Shown: positions 7,534 through 15,932, counted from the first letter of the stretch. The stretch is 39,685 bases of DNA from CAIOSQ01 sp964434345 (GCA_964434345.1 CAYSUY010000014.1:1-39685); one strand, 5' to 3'. Program-made: numbers and translations. The notes: generated by a model not told the origin, from the letters alone.

Positions 7534-7731
7534 ATGCTGCTTCGCAAACTCGCCATCCTCCCCGCCGTCCTCTTCGCGTTCGGCCTGACCGTCGCGATGC
7601 CGGCGGACTCGTTCGCGCAGTCGAACAAGCCTGCCGCGACGAAGAAGGCACCGGCCGAAAAGAAGGCCAAGAAGAAGGCGCCGGCGAAGAAGAAGGCCGC
7701 CGACGCCGCGACGGTGCGCGCCTTCGGCTGA
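7534..7731 (+). CDS. small secreted lysine-rich protein, function unknown
   Basis: A 65-residue protein with a textbook signal peptide. It has a basic start (MLLRK), a hydrophobic core (AILPAVLFAFGLTVAM) and a likely signal peptidase site after DSFA, near residue 28. The mature part of about 37 residues is highly basic, with some 13 Lys arranged as Ala/Pro/Lys repeats (TKKAPAEKKAKKKAPAKKK), histone H1-like in composition. The ATG at 7534 has GGAG eight bases upstream and gives a clean signal peptide; an upstream in-frame extension would bury it. A strong terminator lies 46 bases after the stop, supporting an independent transcript. I recognise no family. Binding to an anionic polymer (DNA, LPS, polyphosphate or cell wall) is a guess from charge alone. 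Confidence 0.7.
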   Translation: MLLRKLAILPAVLFAFGLTVAMPADSFAQSNKPAATKKAPAEKKAKKKAPAKKKAADAATVRAFG

Positions 7732-7776
7732 TACGCCAGGGCGGTCCAGCCGGCCGCGGCCGGACGGACAGGAAGG

Positions 7777-7808
7777 ACGGCCCGCAACCCGGTTGCGGGC
7801 CGTTCTTT
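7777..7808 (+). terminator. strong rho-independent terminator
   Basis: A perfect 13-bp inverted repeat (7777-7789 with 7791-7803, ACGGCCCGCAACC/GGTTGCGGGCCGT) forms a hairpin with a minimal loop. It is followed by a T-rich tail (TTCTTT, 7803-7808). It ends the transcript of the small basic protein. Confidence 0.85.
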
Positions 7809-7842
7809 CATGGTGCGCAGGAAGTCCGGTGCGGGGCGCGTG

Positions 7843-9045
7843 TCACGACGCGCGCAGTGTCTCCTCGCGGATGGCGATCACGGTGCCGACCGCAAGCAGA
7901 AGCCCAACGATCACCACGACGTAGACGAGCACCGGTCGCTGCATGTCGACGAAGAGCCCGAAGACGCCCGGCGCGACGATGGATCCGAGATCGAGCCCGG
8001 AATAGACGAAACCATAGACCCGCCCGGATGCCCCCTTCGGCGTGGCCCGGCGTACGATCGAATCGCGTGACGGTCCTGTCGCGCCGACGCACAGCCCCGC
8101 GAGCGCCATGAAGACCGGCAGACCATAGGCCGCCGGCACCGGTTGAAGCGTCGCGAGGGCGATGAGCGCGGCGGCGCAGATCAGGCCTGTCGCGGCTACG
8201 TGGTGATGCCGCGCCGTCCGGTCGGCGAGGATGGCACCGATGACGATGCCGGCCGAACTGCCGACCAGGAAAAGCGTGAGGCTTTGCGCGGCGCGGGTAT
8301 CGTCGAGGCCGAACATGGCCATCGTGGCCGGTACCGAAAAGGATTGCAGTCCGACGAGCGCGGTCGACAGCAGGGCGAAATAGCCGAAGCACATCAGCAC
8401 AGGGCGGGACAGGAGCGGGGTCGCCGCGCCGCTGTCGGATCGCTTGCGCGTTCCGCCCGCGACCCGCACCGAGATCCATTCCCGGTTCGCATGGAACAGC
8501 ACCGCGGCAGCAAGCCCGGCGGTCCCCATGATCACCACCGCCTCGCGCCAGCCAAACAGCTTGGACAGGGCGACCCCGACGATCGGCGCGAGGACCCAGC
8601 CGATATTCCCGGCCAGCCCATGGGCGCCATAGGCGCGCCCGAGCCGCGACGGGTCGACCCGGGCATTGAGCACCGCGAAATCCGCAGGGTGGAAGACCGC
8701 GTTGCCAAGCCCGGCGACAGCCGCCAGCGGGATCAACGCCCAGTAGCCTGGCGCGAAGCCGACGAGCAGCGTCGCCCCCGCAAGCAGCGACATGCCCGCC
8801 ACGAGGACGCGCTGCGCGCCGATGCGGTCGACGGCATATCCGGCGGCGAACTGCGCGACGCCGGAGACGGCGAAGAACACGCCCATCATGGCGCCGAGTT
8901 CGGCATAGCCGACGCCGAACTCATCCTTCATCGCCGGGAAGAGCGGCGGGAGCACGAGCTGGAAGAAATGGCTCAGCCCATGGGCGCTCGCCACGGTGCC
9001 GATCACCCGGATGTCGGGATGGCCGAGATTCATCGATCGTATCAT
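7843..9045 (-). CDS. MFS transporter (fosmidomycin-resistance-like group)
   Basis: An inner membrane secondary transporter of about 400 residues, with twelve hydrophobic segments in two halves and the loop motif GYAVDRIGAQRVL between segments 2 and 3. The N-terminus (PDIRVIGTVASAHGLSHFFQLVLPPLFP) resembles the Fsr-like MFS subgroup; the substrate cannot be inferred. I prefer the ATG at 9045 because family members begin a few residues before PDIRVIG. An ATG at 9099 adds 18 Arg/Ala-rich residues and an ATG at 9033 is also possible. It is divergent from the M81 peptidase gene at 9142, so the two may share a control region, and export or uptake of that enzyme's substrate is conceivable. Confidence 0.85.
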   Translation of the reverse strand: MIRSMNLGHPDIRVIGTVASAHGLSHFFQLVLPPLFPAMKDEFGVGYAELGAMMGVFFAVSGVAQFAAGYAVDRIGAQRVLVAGMSLLAGATLLVGFAPGYWALIPLAAVAGLGNAVFHPADFAVLNARVDPSRLGRAYGAHGLAGNIGWVLAPIVGVALSKLFGWREAVVIMGTAGLAAAVLFHANREWISVRVAGGTRKRSDSGAATPLLSRPVLMCFGYFALLSTALVGLQSFSVPATMAMFGLDDTRAAQSLTLFLVGSSAGIVIGAILADRTARHHHVAATGLICAAALIALATLQPVPAAYGLPVFMALAGLCVGATGPSRDSIVRRATPKGASGRVYGFVYSGLDLGSIVAPGVFGLFVDMQRPVLVYVVVIVGLLLAVGTVIAIREETLRAS

Positions 9046-9141
9046 GGCGCGCAGGCTAGCAACGCGCGCGCCGATCGGCCAGAAAGGCGCGCGTGGCATC
9101 CGTTCCGGGCGCCACGAGCTTCATGACGGGACGAGGCGGAC

Positions 9142-10641
9142 ATGGCGCGCATCGCGGTCGCGACTTTCCAGCACGAGACGAACACCTTCGCGCCCTCTCC
9201 GGCGACGATGGCCGATTTCATCGCGGGCGGCGGGTGGCCAGGCTACTGCACCGGCGAGACAGTGTTCGAGCGTGTCGCCGGCACGAACATCCCGATCGCC
9301 GGCTTCGTCGACGAGATCCGCCGCCTTGGCCATACGCCGGTGCCGCTGGTGTTCGCGAACGCGACGCCCTCGGCGCGAGTCGAGACGGCCGCCTTCGAGC
9401 GCGTCATGGCCGATCTGCTGCGGTCTCTCGCGTCCATGCCCGGACCGGATGCGATCTATCTCGACCTTCATGGCGCGATGGTCACCGACGCGCATGACGA
9501 CGGGGAAGGGGAGTGCCTGCACCGCATCCGCGCGCTGGTCGGCGACCGCATCCCGATCGTCGCCAGCCTGGATCTCCACGCCAATGTCAGCCGGCGCATG
9601 GTCGCGACGAGCGACGGCCTCGTCGCGTTCCGCACCTATCCCCATGTCGACATGGCGCAGACCGGCTGGCGCGCCGCGACGCTGCTCGATGCGATCCTCG
9701 CGCGCGGCGAGCGTCCGGCGAAGGAGATCCGCAGGCTCGACTTCCTGATTCCGTTGACATCGCAATGCACGCTCATCGAACCCGCTGCGGGCCTCTACGC
9801 GGCCCTCGCCACGGCGGAGGAGGCGTGCGGCGGATGGCTGTCGATGGCGACCGGTTTCCCTGCGGCCGACGTCGCGTGCTGCGGCCCGTCGGTTCTTGGC
9901 TACGGGTTCGACGCGGGAGCCCTCGCCAATGAGGTCGACGCCCTCGCCGCGCGTGCGGCGGCGGCAGAAGCCGGGTTCCGCACGGATTTCCTCGCGCCGG
10001 ACCGTGCGATCGCGGAGGCGACGGCGATCGCCCGCACGGCGCACCGCCCGGTCATCCTGGCGGACACCCAGGACAATCCCGGAGCCGGGGGCAACGGCGA
10101 CACGACGGGGATCCTCGCAGAACTCGTCGCCCAGGATGCGCAGCGCGCGCTGCTCGGCCTGTTGATCGATCCGGCGGCGGCGACCCGAGCGCACGAGGCC
10201 GGTCCTGGCGCTACCATCGACGTCGCCCTCGGTGCGACATCAGGCCTGCCCGGGCATCGTCCCGTCGAACTTCGGGCCGAAGTCCTCGCGCTCTCCGATG
10301 GCGCGTTCCTGTGCACGGGTCCATTCTATGGCGGCTCGCGGATGACGCTGGGGCCCATGGCGGCGCTCCGGCATCGCGGCGTCACCGTCGTGGTCGCCAG
10401 CCGCAAGGTGCAGGCCGCCGATCAGGAGATGTTCAGGCATCTCGGTCTCGACCCGGCCGCGTTCGGCATCGTCGTGCTCAAGAGCTCGGTGCATTTCCGC
10501 GCGCATTTCCAGCCGATCGCGGAGCGGGTTCTGGTCGTCGCCGCACCGGGGCCGATGGCCGCGGACCCGGCCATGCTGACATGGCGCAACCTGCGACCCG
10601 GAATCAGGCTGGGGCCGCTCGGACCGACTTACACGCGCTGA
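9142..10641 (+). CDS. M81 family metallopeptidase (MlrC/DUF1485-like)
   Basis: A 499-residue protein of the microcystinase C (MlrC) family. It begins with the family hallmark RIAVATFQHETNTFAPSPAT. The N-terminal metal-binding half shows DAIYLDLHGAMVTD, SLDLHANVS (the DLHxN metal motif) and RTYPHVDM. The C-terminal half carries ILADTQDNPGAGGNGDTTG and the family end with VVLKSSVHFRAHF. MlrC hydrolyses linearised microcystin fragments; most family members have unknown substrates, and microcystin is not implied here. No signal peptide is seen, so it is likely cytoplasmic. GAGGCGG lies just upstream of the ATG. It is divergent from the MFS gene and convergent with xth after 23 bases. Confidence 0.9.
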   Translation: MARIAVATFQHETNTFAPSPATMADFIAGGGWPGYCTGETVFERVAGTNIPIAGFVDEIRRLGHTPVPLVFANATPSARVETAAFERVMADLLRSLASMPGPDAIYLDLHGAMVTDAHDDGEGECLHRIRALVGDRIPIVASLDLHANVSRRMVATSDGLVAFRTYPHVDMAQTGWRAATLLDAILARGERPAKEIRRLDFLIPLTSQCTLIEPAAGLYAALATAEEACGGWLSMATGFPAADVACCGPSVLGYGFDAGALANEVDALAARAAAAEAGFRTDFLAPDRAIAEATAIARTAHRPVILADTQDNPGAGGNGDTTGILAELVAQDAQRALLGLLIDPAAATRAHEAGPGATIDVALGATSGLPGHRPVELRAEVLALSDGAFLCTGPFYGGSRMTLGPMAALRHRGVTVVVASRKVQAADQEMFRHLGLDPAAFGIVVLKSSVHFRAHFQPIAERVLVVAAPGPMAADPAMLTWRNLRPGIRLGPLGPTYTR

Positions 10642-10664
10642 GCGGCCGGCGCCTGCGCGGGACG

Positions 10665-11432
10665 TCAGGACAATTCGCACCAGACTGGCGTGTGGTCCGA
10701 GGCTTTCTCCCGGGCGCGCGGCGCGCGGTCGATCCCGGCCGCGATCAACCGGTCGGTCGCCGCGGGCGACAGAAGCAGGTGATCGATGCGGATGCCCTCG
10801 TTGCGTTGCCAGCGGCCCGCCTGATAGTCCCAGAAACTGTATTGATGTGGCCGCGGATCCATCGCCCGGAACGCGTCGGTGTACCCGCTCCACAGCAACC
10901 GGCGCAGGGCGGCCCGGCTTGCCGGCTGCCACAATGCGTCACCGGTCCAGTCGGCCGGATCGTAGACGTCCTCGGCCTCCGGAATGATGTTGTAGTCGCC
11001 GCCGAGGACGACCATCTCCTCGGACGCGAGAAGGCTGCGCGCGTGCCGTTCGAGCCGCTCCATCCAGGCGAGTTTGTAGGCGTATTTCTCGGTGCCCAGC
11101 GGATTGCCGTTCGGCGCGTAGAGCGAGGCCACGCGGACCCCGGCGACGCGGGCTTCGATGTAGCGGCTCTGGGCATCCTCGGGATCTCCGGGAAGCCCCT
11201 CGGCGGTGCAGTCGATCGGCTCGCGCGCGAGGATCGCAACCCCGTTGTAGGATTTCTGTCCGAGGACGGCGCATCGATAACCGGCCGCCTCGATCTCGAG
11301 CCGCGGGAATTCCTCGGTGCGGCATTTGAGTTCCTGGAGCAGCACCACGTCCGGGCTGGCATCCGCCAGGAACTGGACGAGGTGGCCGAGGCGCGCCTTG
11401 ACCGAATTGACGTTCCAGGTGGCGATCTTCAC
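10665..11432 (-). CDS. xth: exodeoxyribonuclease III
   Basis: A 255-residue AP endonuclease/3'-5' exonuclease of the Xth type that cuts at abasic sites in base excision repair. It starts MKIATWNVNSVKARL and includes the catalytic-site motifs LLQELKC (Glu metal ligand), YAPNGNPLGT, GGDYNI (Asp/Asn), and the C-terminal IDHLLLSP and SDHTPVW. Length is normal for the family. The start is GTG at 11432, 34 bases after the Fe-S carrier stop, so the two are probably co-transcribed. Confidence 0.96.
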   Translation of the reverse strand: MKIATWNVNSVKARLGHLVQFLADASPDVVLLQELKCRTEEFPRLEIEAAGYRCAVLGQKSYNGVAILAREPIDCTAEGLPGDPEDAQSRYIEARVAGVRVASLYAPNGNPLGTEKYAYKLAWMERLERHARSLLASEEMVVLGGDYNIIPEAEDVYDPADWTGDALWQPASRAALRRLLWSGYTDAFRAMDPRPHQYSFWDYQAGRWQRNEGIRIDHLLLSPAATDRLIAAGIDRAPRAREKASDHTPVWCELS

Positions 11433-11466
11433 GGGACGTCGTGCCCGGCGCAGACCTCGCGGGCCG

Positions 11467-11844
11467 TCATGTCGAGAAGGAATTGCCGCAGCCGCAGGCG
11501 CTCTTGGCCTGGGGATTGCGGATGGCGAAGGAGGAACCGATCATGTCCTCGACATAGTCGATGACCGATCCGCGCAGCAGGTCGAGCGACACGTCGTCGA
11601 TCAGGATGCGCGCGCCATCGCGTTCGATGACGAGGTCGGCGTCGGTGCGGTCCTCGTCGAACGTGAAACCGTACTGGAAGCCCGAACAGCCGCCGCCGGA
11701 AACCGAAATGCGGAGCATGCGTCCCTTGTACTCGTCCTGGGCCAGGACCCACGCGATCCGTCGCGCGGCGGTATCGGTGACGTCCACCGGCGTCGCGTGG
11801 GACGGCATCGCAGAGGACGGCATCGTGGGGTCGAGCTGGGCCAT
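11467..11844 (-). CDS. erpA: A-type iron-sulfur cluster carrier (ErpA/IscA family)
   Basis: A 125-residue HesB/IscA-type protein that passes Fe-S clusters to apo-targets. The three conserved ligands are visible: Cys in SGGGCSGFQYGF and the pair in SACGCGNSF at the C-terminus. The ATG at 11844 (MAQLDPTMPSSAM) gives a short disordered lead before VDVTDTAARRI; the Met at MPSSAM is an alternative. A longer upstream frame is not family-like. It is first in a two-gene unit with xth and divergent from dgt. Within the family I favour ErpA over IscA from the genomic setting (next to dgt, no isc genes nearby), which is inference. Confidence 0.9.
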   Translation of the reverse strand: MAQLDPTMPSSAMPSHATPVDVTDTAARRIAWVLAQDEYKGRMLRISVSGGGCSGFQYGFTFDEDRTDADLVIERDGARILIDDVSLDLLRGSVIDYVEDMIGSSFAIRNPQAKSACGCGNSFST

Positions 11845-12017
11845 GGTCTGTCTACGGTCTCCCTGCGCGCCGGAGGGCTTTGCGCCGACGCGTTCGCACA
11901 GCGCGGCATCCCGCGCGCTGCCAGATATGGCGTCGCCATGCCCGATCGCAAGCATCAGGCGAGTTGCGACGCCAGGACAGGAAGTCTAGCCTCGCGCGCG
12001 TGACGCTACCAGATCCA

Positions 12018-13208
12018 ATGCCCTGTCCGAAGGACGCGGCGCCGGGCCTTTCGCCCTTCGCGTCGCGATCAGCCCAGAGCCGCGGACGCCTGAGGCCAGA
12101 ACCGGACTCGCCGTTCCGGTCGGCCTTCCAGCGCGATCGCGATCGCGTCATCCATTCGACCGCCTTTCGCCGTCTCAAGCACAAGACGCAGGTCTTCGTG
12201 TATCACGAGGGCGATCATTACAGGACCAGGCTGACACATTCGATCGAGGTCGCGCAGATCGCGCGGACCCTCGCCAGATGCCTCGGCATCGACGAGGACC
12301 TGGCCGAGGTCGTCGCGCTGGCGCATGATCTCGGTCACACCCCTTTCGGCCACACGGGGGAGGACGCGCTGCAGGCGGTGATGGCGCCCTATGGAGGCTT
12401 CGACCACAACGCCCAGACGCTTCGCATCCTGACCCTTCTGGAGCAGCGCTACGCCGATTTCGACGGTCTGAACCTGACCTGGGAGACGCTGGAGGGCGTG
12501 GTCAAGCATAACGGCCCGCTGACCGGACCGGCGCGCGTCCGCGACCGCCCTTTGCCGGCGGCGATCCAGGAATACGCGCGCATCCAGGACCTCGAACTGG
12601 ACACATGGCCAGGGCTGGAGGCCCAGGTCGCCGCGCTCGCCGACGACATCGCCTACAACAGCCACGACATCGACGACGGGCTGCGCGCGGGCCTCTTTTC
12701 CGTCGCCGACCTGCGGGACGTCCCGCTGATCGGCGAGGTGGTCGCCGATGTCGATCGGCGCTTCGGCCATCTGCCGCTGTCGCGCTTCATCGGCGAGACG
12801 ATGCGACGCACCATCGACCGCATGGTCAGCGACCTCCTCGACACGACCCGCGCGCGCCTCGAAAGCGCCGCAATCCTGAGCGCAGATGACGTCCGGCGAG
12901 CAGGACGGCCAACCGCATGTTTTTCTCTCCACCTAGCCGAGACGATGCAGGGGCTGCGCAGCTTCCTGCAGACGCGCATGTATCGCCACGATCGGGTCAA
13001 CCGCGTGCGTGCGCACGCCGCCCGGGTGGTCCAGGACCTGTTCCATCATTTCCTGGACGATCCAGCCCGGTTGCCCGAGGACTGGCGCGCACGTGCCGGC
13101 ATCGCCGCGAACCCGCGTCTCGTCTCGGACTACATCGCCGGCATGACCGACAAATTCGCGCTGGAGACCCATGCACGGCTTTTCGGCGGCGACGCGGCGG
13201 CACGTTGA
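12018..13208 (+). CDS. dgt: deoxyguanosinetriphosphate triphosphohydrolase-like protein
   Basis: A 396-residue HD-domain dNTPase (dGTPase-like type 2) that splits dNTP to nucleoside and tripolyphosphate. The N-terminal signature FRSAFQRDRDRVIHSTAFRR is clear. It is followed by the metal-binding HD elements HYRTRLTHSIEVAQIA and VALAHDLGHTPFGHTGE, and later by YNSHDIDDGLRAGL. The ATG at 12018 gives the standard lead before SRGRLRPEP. A GTG at 12000 would add six residues. In many alphaproteobacteria argS follows; here the next gene is the SPOR protein after only 78 bases. Confidence 0.93.
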   Translation: MPCPKDAAPGLSPFASRSAQSRGRLRPEPDSPFRSAFQRDRDRVIHSTAFRRLKHKTQVFVYHEGDHYRTRLTHSIEVAQIARTLARCLGIDEDLAEVVALAHDLGHTPFGHTGEDALQAVMAPYGGFDHNAQTLRILTLLEQRYADFDGLNLTWETLEGVVKHNGPLTGPARVRDRPLPAAIQEYARIQDLELDTWPGLEAQVAALADDIAYNSHDIDDGLRAGLFSVADLRDVPLIGEVVADVDRRFGHLPLSRFIGETMRRTIDRMVSDLLDTTRARLESAAILSADDVRRAGRPTACFSLHLAETMQGLRSFLQTRMYRHDRVNRVRAHAARVVQDLFHHFLDDPARLPEDWRARAGIAANPRLVSDYIAGMTDKFALETHARLFGGDAAAR

Positions 13209-13234
13209 CGCGACTCGTCCCGGATTGGTTTAAG
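13205..13234 (+). promoter_or_regulatory. candidate promoter for the SPOR-nagZ-scp-murQ chain
   Basis: TTGACG (13205-13210) and TTTAAG (13229-13234) with an 18-base spacer straddle the end of dgt. The predicted start near 13241 leaves about 45 bases before the ATG at 13287. If real, it makes the following overlapping genes one transcript independent of dgt. Confidence 0.4.
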
Positions 13235-13286
13235 CCCGTCCCGGATCGAGGCTTCGGACCCAAGCGAAGAAAGGCGCGCGCAAACC

Positions 13287-14237
13287 ATGCGCCATGGTCA
13301 TAACGATCGCCGAGAACCGGCCCTGTCGGACAGGCAGGCCGAGGACGAGGCGTATGATGGGCAGCCAGACGAGCGCCGTGGCCGCTTGCGGCGCGTCGCG
13401 ATGTTCGGCGTCGCGGCATTGGCCGTGTTCGGCTTCGGATCGATCGTCGCTTATGGGTACTTCACCTATTCCGACCGCAACGGCATGACCCCGGCCCCGC
13501 TGGTTGCCGCGGATCCCCGGCCCCTGCGCGTCAAGCCGGAGCGGGTGGGAGGTCTCGAGGTTCCGCACACCAACCTGTCCATCTACGACGCCGGGCAGGC
13601 GTCGTCGCGACCCGGGCAGGTGGGGGGCAGGGAGACGTTGCTGCCACCGCCGGAAAACCCCCTGCCCAAGCCTGTTCCAACCCCGGTCGTCCAGACCGTG
13701 GCGCAGTCGACCGCCCCATCCGGCACCGCTGCCGCCCCGCCCGTCGCCGTCGCATCCCTGCCGGCCACCGACGCCACCCAGGCGGCGATCGGCGATGTCG
13801 GCGCGACACGCGCCGTGGTTCCGACCCCACCGCCGCCGCCGGCCCCGCCTTACGTTCCGCCCGCCGCGCGCGGCACGACGACGCCGGCCGTGCCGGCTGG
13901 TCAACCGCCATCCCCGCGCAGCGCGGGTGTCGGCGCGCCGACCGCGGTCGCGGCGCCGGCACCGGCTGCGATACAACCCCGCGGCGGCGGCTTCCGTATC
14001 CAGGTCGGCGCGATGCGGACCGAGCCCGAGGCGCGGCTGGCCTGGGAACAGGTGCGCCGCAAGCATCCGGACATCCTGGGGCCGATGGCGCCGAGCTACG
14101 CGAAGGTCGAACTCGGCGACCGCGGGTCCTTCTTCCGCGTGCAGGCCGGCCCGCTGGCGTCGCGCGACGCCGCACGAAGCGCCTGCGAGAAATTGTCGAA
14201 GGCCGGGACGGTCTGTTTTGTCGTCCCCCCATCGTGA
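13287..14237 (+). CDS. SPOR domain protein, inner membrane anchored
   Basis: A 316-residue bitopic protein. A charged cytoplasmic tail (1-36) is followed by one transmembrane helix (about 37-60, VAMFGVAALAVFGFGSIVAY), a long Pro/Ala-rich periplasmic linker, and a C-terminal SPOR domain from about residue 233 (FRIQVGAMRTEPEARLAWEQ to GTVCFVVPPS). SPOR domains bind glycan strands stripped of stem peptides at the division septum. The layout is the common alphaproteobacterial SPOR protein encoded before nagZ. Its stop overlaps the presumed start of nagZ. The direct neighbourhood with nagZ, which acts on peptidoglycan sugars, fits a cell-wall role. Confidence 0.9.
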   Translation: MRHGHNDRREPALSDRQAEDEAYDGQPDERRGRLRRVAMFGVAALAVFGFGSIVAYGYFTYSDRNGMTPAPLVAADPRPLRVKPERVGGLEVPHTNLSIYDAGQASSRPGQVGGRETLLPPPENPLPKPVPTPVVQTVAQSTAPSGTAAAPPVAVASLPATDATQAAIGDVGATRAVVPTPPPPPAPPYVPPAARGTTTPAVPAGQPPSPRSAGVGAPTAVAAPAPAAIQPRGGGFRIQVGAMRTEPEARLAWEQVRRKHPDILGPMAPSYAKVELGDRGSFFRVQAGPLASRDAARSACEKLSKAGTVCFVVPPS

Positions 14238-15264
14238 CGGCGCGCGGCCACGCGCCGTCATCCTCGGCTGCTCCGGGCCTGTCCTGACCGACGAGGAACG
14301 CCGACCCTGTTCGTCCGGCAATCCTCTCGGCTTCATCCTGTTTGCCCGTAACATCGTCGATCCTGCCCAGGTCACGGCGCTGCCGGCGGCGTTGCGCGCC
14401 AGCGTCGGCCGCCCGGGAGCGCCGATCCTGGTCGACCAGGAAGGCGGGCGGGTCCGGCGCCTGCGCCCGCCGCATTGGCGGCCTGCGCCCGCAGCAGCGA
14501 TGCTCGGCGCGCTCTGGGCTTGCGCGCCGCGCGCCGCCACCGAGGCCGCGCGCCTCGCTGGCCGACTGATCGCCGCGGAGTGCCTCTCCGTGGGGCTAGA
14601 CGTCGTCTGCGCACCCTGTGCAGACCTGCCGGAGGAAGGGGCCCACGACGTGATCGGCGACCGAGCCTTCGGCCGTGCCCCGGAGATCGTCGCGACGCTC
14701 GCGCGGGCCATGGCTCTCGGCATCGCCGAACTGGGCGCGGTCCCCGTGGTCAAGCATATGCCCGGCCACGGACGGGCTCGCGCCGACAGCCATCATGAAT
14801 TGCCGGTCGTCACGGCCAGCCGTGGCGAACTCAAGGCGACGGATGTGGTGCCGTTTCGCGCGCTGGCGGATCTGCCCTGGGCGATGACGGCCCATGTCCT
14901 CTACACGGCTCTCGACGCCGCGCGACCGGGAACCGTGTCGCCGTCGGTCATCCGCTTCATCCGTGATGACATCGGGTTCGGCGGATTGCTGCTCAGCGAC
15001 GATCTCGGGATGCAGGCGCTTGGCGGCACGCCGCTGGAGCGTGCGCGCGCCGCGCTCGCCGCNNNNNNNNNNTGCGATGTCGCGCTGCATTGCGATGGGC
15101 GACCGGAAACGGCGGCGACCCTTCTGGCCGAACTGCCACCCCTCGACGACGCGGCCTGCGCGCGGCTGGATCGTACGCCAGCGATGGTCGGCCGGCGGAT
15201 CGCGCCGGAACCGCAGCGCTGGCAGGGGCGCCTGGATGCCCTGCTCGCCGGAGCTGCGGTCTGA
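14218..15264 (+). CDS. nagZ: beta-N-acetylhexosaminidase (start uncertain, contains a 10-N gap)
   Basis: Family 3 glycosidase that removes N-acetylglucosamine from anhydro-muropeptides in cytoplasmic peptidoglycan recycling. Motifs are clear: ILVDQEGGRVRRL, the KHMPGHGRARADSHHELPVV loop with the catalytic His-Asp pair, and the nucleophile in LLLSDDLGMQAL. The only plausible in-frame start is TTG at 14218, inside the SPOR gene. A GTG at 14234 overlapping the SPOR stop would be the natural coupled start but is in another frame; adding one base or removing two near 14243 would join it. So either a TTG start or a local sequence error. A run of ten N (15063-15072) sits before CDVALHC; the frame stays open across it. 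The stop overlaps the M50 ATG. Confidence 0.87.
   Translation: MSSPHRDGARPRAVILGCSGPVLTDEERRPCSSGNPLGFILFARNIVDPAQVTALPAALRASVGRPGAPILVDQEGGRVRRLRPPHWRPAPAAAMLGALWACAPRAATEAARLAGRLIAAECLSVGLDVVCAPCADLPEEGAHDVIGDRAFGRAPEIVATLARAMALGIAELGAVPVVKHMPGHGRARADSHHELPVVTASRGELKATDVVPFRALADLPWAMTAHVLYTALDAARPGTVSPSVIRFIRDDIGFGGLLLSDDLGMQALGGTPLERARAALAXXXXCDVALHCDGRPETAATLLAELPPLDDAACARLDRTPAMVGRRIAPEPQRWQGRLDALLAGAAV
15063..15072. other. assembly gap of ten N inside nagZ
   Basis: Exactly ten unknown bases. In NagZ proteins two residues (often AG) normally lie between the ALA and CD(V/I) that flank this gap, whereas the placeholder leaves room for four. The gap length is therefore probably arbitrary, and about four bases are expected. 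Confidence 0.9.
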
Positions 15265-15932
15265 TGGGCTTCGACCCCTGGACATTATCGACCTGGGTCC
15301 TGCCGGCTTTGCTTGCCATCACGCTGCACGAGGCCGCGCATGGTTTCGCCGCGAAGGCGCTCGGCGATCCGACCGCCGCGCGCCTCGGCCGGTTGTCGCT
15401 CAATCCGCTCCGGCACATCGATCCCGTCGGAACCATTCTTTTGCCCGGGATCCTGATCCTGTCGCAGGCAGGCTTCCTGTTCGGCTACGCAAAGCCGGTG
15501 CCGGTGGATATCCGCTATCTGCGCAACCCACGGCGCGACATGGTGCTGGTCGCGGCCGCAGGACCGGGCATGAACCTGCTCCTGGCCCTGGTCGCCGCCA
15601 TCCTGTATCACGCACTCGACGCGGTGCCCGAGTTCGCCCAGGACTGGATCGCGGGAAATCTGACGAACGCGCTTCGCTTCAACGTCCTGCTCGCCGTGTT
15701 CAACATGCTGCCCATTCCACCGCTCGATGGCGGACGCGTCGCGGTCGGCCTGCTGCCCGCGCCGCTCGCCCTGCCACTGGCGCGCCTCGAGCGGGTCGGG
15801 ATCTTCATCGTCCTGTTGCTGTTCGTCGTGTTGCCGATGCTCGACGTCGGCATCGACCCGGTGCGTTGGCTCCTGATGCTACCGGCACAGGCCGTGATCG
15901 ACCTGATCGTGATCGTGACGGGACACGCATGA
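15264..15932 (+). CDS. site-2 protease family (M50) membrane metalloprotease
   Basis: A 222-residue polytopic membrane protein of the M50 rhomboid-like/site-2 group without a PDZ domain. The zinc motif HEAAH lies in the first helix (about residues 21-25) and the second ligand motif in NMLPIPPLDGGRV. Helices are predicted near 10-30, 50-72, 92-115, 135-160 and 175-222. It would cut a transmembrane or near-membrane substrate, unidentified. The ATG at 15264 shares bases with the nagZ TGA, and its own stop overlaps the scpA ATG (ATGA), so it is translationally linked on both sides. Confidence 0.92.
   Translation: MGFDPWTLSTWVLPALLAITLHEAAHGFAAKALGDPTAARLGRLSLNPLRHIDPVGTILLPGILILSQAGFLFGYAKPVPVDIRYLRNPRRDMVLVAAAGPGMNLLLALVAAILYHALDAVPEFAQDWIAGNLTNALRFNVLLAVFNMLPIPPLDGGRVAVGLLPAPLALPLARLERVGIFIVLLLFVVLPMLDVGIDPVRWLLMLPAQAVIDLIVIVTGHA

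Noticed and set aside
9142..10641. Evidence for microcystin degradation.
   Set aside because: Only the M81 family is supported; mlrA, mlrB and mlrD are absent and most family members have other, unknown substrates.
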